NCBI GenBank assembly: GCA_947174175.1 | Contig: CAMWHW010000043.1 | Span: 1-7,599, forward strand | Length of the DNA: 7,599 nucleotides | Reading direction: 5' to 3' | Origin: an uncultured Clostridia bacterium | GTDB lineage: Bacteria > Bacillota > Clostridia > Christensenellales > Borkfalkiaceae | Part shown: positions 1-4,817 of the stretch, one piece after another | How positions within the stretch are numbered: the first letter of the stretch is position 1 | Layout of the letters: every line of letters starts with the position of its first letter | Notes under the pieces: model-generated | Told to the model about the DNA's origin: nothing | The model's input: the letters and a program-made list of their open reading frames with translations, nothing else | Database searches by the model: none | Program-made: the position numbers and the translations under genes

Positions 1-1006
1 CCGTAAGTCTTACTGCAAGGCGTGCGTTCTGACCGTCTCTGCCGATTGCGAGCGCAAGCTTATCGTCGGGCACCACCGCCCTAGCCGTATTTTCGCCTGC
101 AAGCTGAGTTACGGAAATGACCTTTGCGGGCGAAAGCGCCTTTGCGATAAATTCAAGGGGATTTTCACTCCAAGGAATTATGTCGATCTTTTCGCCGTGC
201 AGTTCTTCGACGATAGCGTTTACGCGCGCGCCCTTGTTGCCTACGCACGCACCGATTGCGTCTACTCTCTGGTCCTCGGAGTAGATAGCAATTTTGGTTC
301 TTGCACCGGCTTCGCGGCTTACTTCCTTGATTATTACGGTACCCTGCTTGATTTCGGGCACTTCCTCTTCGAAAAGCTTTCTGACCAGGCCCGCGGACGA
401 ACGACTGACGAGCACCTGCGCACCCTTAAAGCCGCTCTTTACGCGCTTAACGAATACTTTGATTTTATCATTAACGTTGTAGGTTTCGCCGGGCACCTGG
501 TCGGAAGGCAACATAAGTCCTTCAACCTGTCCCTTACCAAGCTCTACGTAGACATTCTTTAAGTCGATTTTTCTGATTTTGCCGACGACGAGCTCGCCTT
601 CCTTGTCGGAGAACTCGTTCATTGCGGCGTCGCGCTCGGTCTCGTGGAGTTTCTGCAAAATGACCTGCTTTGCCGTCTGCGCCGCAATACGCGAAAAATC
701 TTTCGGCGTGAATTTTTCGGTCACTCTGTCGCCGACCTTATAGCTCTTTTTTATAGCGCGCGCTTCTTCAAGCGATATTTCCGTATCCTTGTCTACGACT
801 TCTTCCACGACGGTCTTAGCCGTGTAGAATTCAATCGTACCTTTCTCGGGAACGAGCTTTAATTCAACGTCGCCTACCGCGCCTGCACTCTGTTTTTTGC
901 AAGCGGAAACGAGCGCGTTGCGAAGCGCTTCAATGAACACTTCCTGGGGTATGCCCTTTTCCTTTTCCAAATCTGCAAGCGCAGCAAAAAAATCCTTGTT
1001 AACCAT
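1..1006 (-). CDS. nusA: Transcription termination/antitermination factor NusA (3' end outside window)
   Basis: NusA binds RNA polymerase and nascent RNA and modulates pausing, hairpin-dependent termination and antitermination. The reading frame was translated from the ATG at 1006 and stays open for 335 residues to the window edge. Residues 1-125 are the RNA-polymerase-binding N-terminal domain, opening MVNKDFFAALADLEKEKGI. Residues about 135-200 are an S1 domain (GKIRKIDLKNVYVELG), and about 205-280 are KH1, with GACVGNKGAR at 252-261. KH2 follows, with GRDGQNAR at 322-329. Firmicutes NusA is usually 345-390 residues, so only a short C-terminus is missing. A strong ribosome binding site (TAGGAGA, 1014-1020) lies 7 nt from the ATG, which fixes the start. 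The gene follows rimP by 47 bp in the same transcript, the normal rimP-nusA order. Identification is near certain; the missing end is off the window. Confidence 0.97.
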   Translation of the reverse strand, partial: MVNKDFFAALADLEKEKGIPQEVFIEALRNALVSACKKQSAGAVGDVELKLVPEKGTIEFYTAKTVVEEVVDKDTEISLEEARAIKKSYKVGDRVTEKFTPKDFSRIAAQTAKQVILQKLHETERDAAMNEFSDKEGELVVGKIRKIDLKNVYVELGKGQVEGLMLPSDQVPGETYNVNDKIKVFVKRVKSGFKGAQVLVSRSSAGLVRKLFEEEVPEIKQGTVIIKEVSREAGARTKIAIYSEDQRVDAIGACVGNKGARVNAIVEELHGEKIDIIPWSENPLEFIAKALSPAKVISVTQLAGENTARAVVPDDKLALAIGRDGQNARLAVRLT

Positions 1007-1013
1007 TTTGATT

Positions 1014-1020
1014 TCTCCTA
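1014..1020 (-). promoter_or_regulatory. Ribosome binding site of nusA
   Basis: On the minus strand TAGGAGA precedes the nusA ATG (1006) with a 7-nt gap, close to ideal. It sits in the 47-bp rimP-nusA gap, so nusA can be translated independently of rimP. Confidence 0.8.
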
Positions 1021-1053
1021 AATTTATCTGTAAGCGTTTTTAAGCGCAATTTT

Positions 1054-1512
1054 TTATTCGAATTTTATAGCTTTGTTTATCTTTGCAATTTTGTTGCGGG
1101 GAATTTTCAACTTTTCCTTGCCGACAGTTACCGTAACGGTGTTTTCGTCAAACTCATCCAAAAAGCCCTGCAAAAACTTTTTGCCCTTTAACGGCGCGTA
1201 AAGTTTAAGCTCCACTTCCTTGCCGAGGTTTCTTTCGAAATCTCTGTCCGTCTTGAAAGGTCTGTCAAGACCGGGGCTGGAAACGTTTAACGTATACGGC
1301 TGCCCGTAACTGGGGTCCAGCTCGTCAATGGGGTCGAAGATGGCGTTGTGGAATTTTTCGCAGGTGTCAAGGTCCACTCCCGCCTCGGTTTCGATATAGA
1401 CTGTAAGCGCACCCGACTTTTCGCTGCACTCCACTTCGACTATCTCTATATCCATACCGCTTGCGATATTTTCAAGCATTTTGGTTATTTCTTCGACAGG
1501 TTTGAATTTCAT
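1054..1512 (-). CDS. rimP: Ribosome maturation factor RimP
   Basis: RimP is a cytoplasmic assembly factor needed for maturation of the 30S ribosomal subunit. The protein is 152 residues, the normal length. The N-terminal domain covers about 8-82 and ends in the family signature NVSSPGLDRPFKTDRDF (76-92), followed by the C-terminal SH3-like barrel (about 95-150). Its fixed neighbour is nusA, 47 bp downstream, as in most bacteria. The ATG at 1512 is preceded by AGGG (1517-1520) with a short 4-nt gap. The promoter (1590-1618) and leader hairpin (1532-1560) are immediately upstream, so the first gene of the rimP-nusA operon starts here. Nothing in the protein is unusual. Confidence 0.95.
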   Translation of the reverse strand: MKFKPVEEITKMLENIASGMDIEIVEVECSEKSGALTVYIETEAGVDLDTCEKFHNAIFDPIDELDPSYGQPYTLNVSSPGLDRPFKTDRDFERNLGKEVELKLYAPLKGKKFLQGFLDEFDENTVTVTVGKEKLKIPRNKIAKINKAIKFE

Positions 1513-1531
1513 GTTTCCCTACATATAAAGT

Positions 1532-1560
1532 ATTGAGTGCCTTTCGTCAAGGCACTCAAT
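1532..1560 (-). promoter_or_regulatory. Leader hairpin of rimP-nusA operon (candidate attenuator)
   Basis: A perfect 12-bp inverted repeat (1532-1543 with 1549-1560) with a 5-nt loop, reading ATTGAGTGCCTT, GACGA, AAGGCACTCAAT on the minus strand. It lies in the transcribed leader between the promoter and the rimP ribosome binding site. It is followed by ACTTTATATGT, a short interrupted U-run, so as an intrinsic terminator it is weak on its own. Known biology: the nusA operon of Bacillus subtilis is autoregulated by NusA-dependent termination in its leader. The same use here is inference. It could instead simply end read-through from the gene upstream, or shape translation of rimP. Confidence 0.6.
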
Positions 1561-1589
1561 CTTAAAGCATAAGTATTAAGCTTGCCTCT

Positions 1590-1618
1590 ATTATAACACC
1601 CGCGTTTTGATTTGGCAA
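1590..1618 (-). promoter_or_regulatory. Promoter of rimP-nusA operon (sigma-A type, extended -10)
   Basis: On the minus strand, -35 TTGCCA (1618-1613), a 17-bp spacer and a perfect -10 TATAAT (1595-1590), with TG one base upstream making an extended -10. The expected transcription start is near 1583, giving a leader of about 70 nt before the rimP ATG. It begins 3 bp after the stop codon of the PolC-like gene, so rimP-nusA need not depend on upstream read-through. Confidence 0.85.
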
Positions 1619-1621
1619 GTT

Positions 1622-3157
1622 TTAACAAGGGGTTGGTAAAGATTTTTTTATTTTAATCAACTCTATGAATATTTTTGCCGTAACCAACGCGTCGTCGGAC
1701 GCCCTGTGATGGTTGAAAGTAATTCCGAAGTGATCGGCAACCGTATTGAGCTTATAATTGGAAAGGCGCAGCAAGCCCTGCGCGAGCGGAATCGTATCGA
1801 AAAGCTTGCGTTCGGGAACGTAGCCGCACTGCGAACAATAGTAGTCGATAAATTTATAATCGAAGTTTGCCGCGTTATGTCCAACCAGATAGCAGCCGTC
1901 TATAAACTTGAAAAAGTCCGGCATTACCTTTTCGAACGTGGGCGCGCCGTCCACCGTCTTCTGGTCTATTCCCGTCAGGTTTATAATCTCCGCGGAAAGC
2001 TTTCTCTGCGGATTGACGAACGTGGTGAAACTTTCCTTAATTTCACCGTCGATTACTTTATAGGCGCCGATTTCGATAATTCTGTCCATAACGCCGCCGG
2101 CAGGCGAACTGTTAAGACCGGTGGTTTCCAGATCGAACACGACGAAAGTATTGTTTTTAAGGCAGTCGGGCAACTTCGTATCGACGAAAAGATTGCTCTG
2201 CGTGTAGTCCATAAATTGTTCGGGAAATACAGTTTCGTAGTACTTAGGCACGGGTTTGGACGCGCGCTTTTCGGGCACGAAACCGCTGGGAATACTTCCG
2301 TAGTCGATATAGTTCGCCGTCGTTCTTACCTCACCGTTGTAAAACTCGGTTTTACAAGTGAGCACTATATTATCGCCCACTTTCAACTGTTTTATCTTAT
2401 CAAGACTCTTCTGACGCGCAAAATATCCCACGCGGGTAGAAGCCGTGGTATCGTTGACGGTGAAGTAGTACATCAGTTTCTCTTTGCCGGACGAACTCGT
2501 TATGGGCTTCTCGCGTATATAGGTTATCGTCCCGCAGATGACGACGCTTTCGCTGACAAAATTCAAGTCGGCAATATAGACTGCCGTCTTAGGGGTTGCG
2601 GTGCCTTCCAGCAATGCAAAATCGGCAATTTCGAAGGTGCGTGGTGCAATCTCGTACTGAATATTTTCGTGCTTTTCCTCAATAACGACGTCGTCGAGCT
2701 TACCCGCCGCAGTAACGCACTTGCCGCTGAAATTACCGCAAAAGCACTTTTTCAACGCCGAGCAAATAGTTTCGGCAACGTCCGCGGTATACGACGAAGC
2801 GTGAATTACCGCTACGGTAAAATAAAAGCCGTCGTCCGTCTTTTCCACCTTAACGTCGTCAGCCGTAACGAAAGCCGCCAGCTGACGGTTGGTTTCGCCT
2901 ATGACGGTGAGAATTTTTCTTGCCACCATTTCGCAGTCGGGCGTAAGCTTTGAAACGTGCAGCTCACACGAAAAAAGCTCGGGCACGAAAGCGCGGACAA
3001 TTTTCTTCGCCGCTGCCTCGTCATCCCTTGAATAAGTCTTATCAGTAATAAGACTGACGTCGACAAGGTTTTTAGCTTTTTCGAGAGTGACGGAAGAAAT
3101 TATTGCCGTATCGAACGATGAAATTTTTCGTATCTCTTCCAAAAATTTTTCAGTCAT
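1622..3157 (-). CDS. PolC-like N-terminal region with DEDDh 3'-5' exonuclease; no PHP or polymerase domain
   Basis: A 511-residue protein at the usual polC locus (between ispG and rimP). Residues 1-155 resemble the divergent PolC N-terminal domain. Residues about 195-287 resemble the PolC OB-fold/NTD region (VVICGTITYIREKP, then KIKQLKVGDNIVL). Residues about 336-503 are a DnaQ-type exonuclease with all catalytic positions: D342 and E344 (FDLETTGLN), D433 (GHNAANFD), H484 and D489 (HRASDDA). Ordinary PolC is about 1,400 residues, with the exonuclease inserted inside a PHP domain and followed by the polymerase. Here the PHP part before the exonuclease is replaced by a roughly 50-residue linker, and the protein stops straight after the exonuclease. 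The ATG overlaps the ispG stop by 8 bp; the only Shine-Dalgarno-like match (GGAG, 3174-3177) is 16 nt away, so translational coupling is likely. Probable role: 3'-5' exonuclease, perhaps proofreading or repair. Whether it joins the replisome is unknown. Confidence 0.88.
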   Translation of the reverse strand: MTEKFLEEIRKISSFDTAIISSVTLEKAKNLVDVSLITDKTYSRDDEAAAKKIVRAFVPELFSCELHVSKLTPDCEMVARKILTVIGETNRQLAAFVTADDVKVEKTDDGFYFTVAVIHASSYTADVAETICSALKKCFCGNFSGKCVTAAGKLDDVVIEEKHENIQYEIAPRTFEIADFALLEGTATPKTAVYIADLNFVSESVVICGTITYIREKPITSSSGKEKLMYYFTVNDTTASTRVGYFARQKSLDKIKQLKVGDNIVLTCKTEFYNGEVRTTANYIDYGSIPSGFVPEKRASKPVPKYYETVFPEQFMDYTQSNLFVDTKLPDCLKNNTFVVFDLETTGLNSSPAGGVMDRIIEIGAYKVIDGEIKESFTTFVNPQRKLSAEIINLTGIDQKTVDGAPTFEKVMPDFFKFIDGCYLVGHNAANFDYKFIDYYCSQCGYVPERKLFDTIPLAQGLLRLSNYKLNTVADHFGITFNHHRASDDALVTAKIFIELIKIKKSLPTPC

Positions 3158-4205
3158 TTATGATTTTATCCAACTCCGAAAAAAACTCACTCTCCGCATT
3201 CTCCGCAGGAACGCGCTTAAAAATATCGCCGTTTTTGAATATTACGCAGTATTCGGCGGAACCAGCAATGCCCAAATCGCAGTCCTTCGCTTCGCCCGGT
3301 CCGTTTACTACGCAGCCCATAACCGCAACCCTTAAAGGCTTTTTTACCGTTTCAACCCTTTCGTTGACCTTGCCCGCAAGGGAAATGACGTCCCATTGAC
3401 ATCTGCCGCAGGTCGGGCAGGAAATGACGTCCACGAAATTATTATCAAGCCCTACCGCTCTTAACAGTCTGCACGCCGCGATAACTTCGCGGACGGGGTC
3501 GCCCGTAATAGAAACGCGCAGGGTATCGCCTATTCCGTTCAGCAGAAGTGCGCCCAAAGCCGCACTCGACTTGACTACCGCCATCTGCTCCGTCCCCGCT
3601 TCGGTTACACCTATATGCAGAGGATACCCGCACCTTTCAGACAGCAGACTATAAGCCTTGTACGTCAGCTCCGCACTGGAAGCCTTGACCGATATTACGA
3701 TATCGTCAACGCCGCGCTTTTCCAGAACGTTCACGTTATAGAGCGCGCTTTCTACTAGCGCCTGCGCACTTCTCCCGTATTTAGCTAAATACTGCTTTTC
3801 TATACTGCCCGTATTTGCGCCTACGCGCACCACGGTCTTATGTGCCTTTATGCAATCGGCAACAATATTTATTTCTCTGTCGCCGCCTATGTTACCAGGA
3901 TTTATGCGCACCTTGTCGCAACCGCTTTCAATTGCCGCAACGGCAAGTTTATGGGAGAAATGTATATCCGCCACAAGCGGCAGGGAACACTTATTTTTAA
4001 GCGCCTTTATCGCTGCGGCGTCGTCCTCGTCCAGTACCGACACGCGTGCAATATCGCACCCCGCGTCGGCAAGAGCTTTTATCTGCGCGACAGTTGCGTC
4101 CACGTCCGAAGTTTTGGTCGTACACATAGACTGAATTTTGACGCTTTCGCCGCCGCCGATTTTTACTCCGCCGATATCGACGAGTCTCGTAATCTTTCTT
4201 TCCAT
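3150..4205 (-). CDS. ispG: 4-hydroxy-3-methylbut-2-enyl diphosphate synthase (IspG/GcpE)
   Basis: IspG converts 2-C-methyl-D-erythritol 2,4-cyclodiphosphate to HMBPP in the MEP isoprenoid pathway, using a [4Fe-4S] cluster. From the ATG at 4205 the protein is 351 residues, the normal bacterial length. It opens MERKITRLVDIGGVKIGGG, the family start. The TIM-barrel part carries VADIHFSHKLA (78-88) and KVRINPGNIG (98-107). The cluster ligands are visible: C263 and C266 in CPTCGRC, C298 in MGC, and E305 in NGPGE, with the same spacing as in the E. coli enzyme. An in-frame GTG at 4229 would add 8 residues (MKTALNFG), but it lies within a hairpin (4216-4235) and those residues do not look like the family. 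Neither start has a good Shine-Dalgarno, so the start is the least certain part. nrdR ends 39 bp upstream; the next gene overlaps by 8 bp. Confidence 0.95.
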   Translation of the reverse strand: MERKITRLVDIGGVKIGGGESVKIQSMCTTKTSDVDATVAQIKALADAGCDIARVSVLDEDDAAAIKALKNKCSLPLVADIHFSHKLAVAAIESGCDKVRINPGNIGGDREINIVADCIKAHKTVVRVGANTGSIEKQYLAKYGRSAQALVESALYNVNVLEKRGVDDIVISVKASSAELTYKAYSLLSERCGYPLHIGVTEAGTEQMAVVKSSAALGALLLNGIGDTLRVSITGDPVREVIAACRLLRAVGLDNNFVDVISCPTCGRCQWDVISLAGKVNERVETVKKPLRVAVMGCVVNGPGEAKDCDLGIAGSAEYCVIFKNGDIFKRVPAENAESEFFSELDKIIND

Positions 4206-4215
4206 ACCAAAATTT

Positions 4216-4235
4216 AAGGCAGTTTTCACTGCCTT
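4216..4235 (-). promoter_or_regulatory. GAAA-tetraloop hairpin between nrdR and ispG
   Basis: A perfect 8-bp stem (AAGGCAGT with ACTGCCTT) closed by a GAAA tetraloop on the minus strand. It fills the nrdR-ispG gap and ends 10 nt before the ispG ATG at 4205. It is followed by AAATTTTGG, a poor U-run, so it is at best a partial terminator or attenuator. It may also stabilise the mRNA 3' end of nrdR or affect ispG translation, because the only nearby AAGG is locked in the stem. On the plus strand the repeat is followed by a T-rich run, but no plus-strand gene exists to terminate. Confidence 0.6.
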
Positions 4236-4244
4236 TTAATACTT

Positions 4245-4703
4245 TTATTTTCTGTTTGCCATCATCTTTTGAAGTTCTGCCATAAAGCTGTCGATATCCG
4301 TGAACGAGCGGTAGACGCTTGCATAGCGCACGTAAGCGACTTCGTCAACGTTTTTAAGTCCGTCCATAACCATCTCGCCGATTTGCTTGGAGGAGATTTC
4401 CTGCTCCATCGAGTTGTAGACGCACTTCGTGATTTCAGCAACCAGCTCGTCGATTTTCTCCATGGAAACGGGCCGCTTTTCGCAGGACTTGATAATTCCG
4501 CTTTTGATTTTCTGCGGGTCGTAAGACTGCCTGGTGCCGTCGGACTTTACGACGAGTATCGGGGTGTCTTCAATCGTTTCGTAAGTGGTGAAACGCTTGC
4601 CGCACTGCACGCACTCTCTTCTGCGCCTTATCGTTCTGCCCTCGTCCGCGGAACGGCTGTCGATAACTTTGCTGTCTTCGCAACCGCAAAACATACACTT
4701 CAT
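4245..4703 (-). CDS. nrdR: Transcriptional repressor NrdR
   Basis: NrdR is the nucleotide-sensing repressor of ribonucleotide reductase genes; it binds ATP/dATP through an ATP-cone and DNA at NrdR boxes. The protein is 152 residues, the normal length. The N-terminal zinc ribbon has C3, C6, C31 and C34 (KCMFCG and CVQCGKRF) around the signature RTIRRRREC. The ATP-cone covers about 49-139 (ILVVKSDGTRQSYDPQKI to VAYVRYASVYRSF). A good ribosome binding site (AGAGGT, 4710-4715) precedes the ATG with 6 nt between. Its own promoter (4731-4759) contains a match to the NrdR box, so autorepression is likely. No ribonucleotide reductase gene is visible in the window. ispG and the PolC-like exonuclease follow in the same direction and probably on the same transcript. 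Confidence 0.97.
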   Translation of the reverse strand: MKCMFCGCEDSKVIDSRSADEGRTIRRRRECVQCGKRFTTYETIEDTPILVVKSDGTRQSYDPQKIKSGIIKSCEKRPVSMEKIDELVAEITKCVYNSMEQEISSKQIGEMVMDGLKNVDEVAYVRYASVYRSFTDIDSFMAELQKMMANRK

Positions 4704-4709
4704 ATTGTG

Positions 4710-4715
4710 ACCTCT
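4710..4715 (-). promoter_or_regulatory. Ribosome binding site of nrdR
   Basis: AGAGGT on the minus strand, 6 nt from the ATG at 4703. It supports this start, which also matches the family N-terminus directly before the first zinc ligand. Confidence 0.7.
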
Positions 4716-4730
4716 GCCTTAGTTTTTTTG

Positions 4731-4759
4731 ATTATAACACAAAATATTGTGTTTGTAAA
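4731..4759 (-). promoter_or_regulatory. Promoter of nrdR (sigma-A type, extended -10)
   Basis: On the minus strand, -35 TTTACA (4759-4754), a 17-bp spacer and a perfect -10 TATAAT (4736-4731), preceded by TG one base upstream. The expected start is near 4724, giving a leader of about 20 nt. It shares the ten bases GTGTTATAAT with the rimP promoter. It lies directly behind the purL terminator and probably drives nrdR, ispG and the PolC-like gene. Confidence 0.87.
4737..4752. promoter_or_regulatory. Candidate NrdR box in the nrdR promoter spacer
   Basis: A 16-bp palindrome ACACAATATTTTGTGT (minus-strand reading), with perfect ACACAA/TTGTGT arms. The symmetry extends one base on each side, to 4736-4753. 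It fits the published NrdR-box consensus (acaCwAtATaTwGtgt, from memory) at 15 of 16 positions. It sits exactly between the -35 and -10, where bound repressor would exclude RNA polymerase. NrdR boxes usually come as pairs about 31-32 bp apart; I find no convincing second copy at that distance on either side. Confidence 0.75.
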
Positions 4760-4761
4760 GT

Positions 4762-4810
4762 GAAATAATAACAAATTAGCGGGCTTGACCGTTTTAAGTT
4801 CAAGCCCGCT
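4762..4810 (-). terminator. Intrinsic terminator of purL
   Basis: A perfect 11-bp GC-rich stem (4778-4788 with 4800-4810; AGCGGGCTTGA and TCAAGCCCGCT) with an 11-nt loop, followed on the minus strand by the U-rich run AATTTGTTATTATTT. It starts 7 bp after the purL stop codon and separates purL from the nrdR promoter. Confidence 0.9.
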
Positions 4811-4817
4811 TTCATAA

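Noticed and set aside
1622..1625. Frameshift or sequencing error truncating a full-length PolC
   Set aside because: Only 109 bp lie between the stop and rimP. They contain a well-formed promoter and hairpin, and no frame there reads as PHP or polymerase sequence. The PHP part before the exonuclease is also absent, so one frameshift cannot explain the structure.
1706..2953. Long plus-strand open frame (415 codons) antisense to the PolC-like gene
   Set aside because: It lies wholly within a gene with clear domains and intact catalytic residues, has no recognisable protein family, and the neighbouring antisense frames behave the same way. It is a codon-usage shadow.
4216..4245. Plus-strand intrinsic terminator (stem followed by a T-rich run)
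   Set aside because: The shape is good on the plus strand, but there is no plus-strand gene to end there. The T-rich run overlaps the end of nrdR, whose A-rich last codons explain it.
4269..4763. Plus-strand open frame (164 codons) covering nrdR and its promoter
   Set aside because: It is antisense to a complete nrdR with its zinc ligands and ATP-cone, and it runs through the nrdR promoter and NrdR box. No supporting protein similarity.
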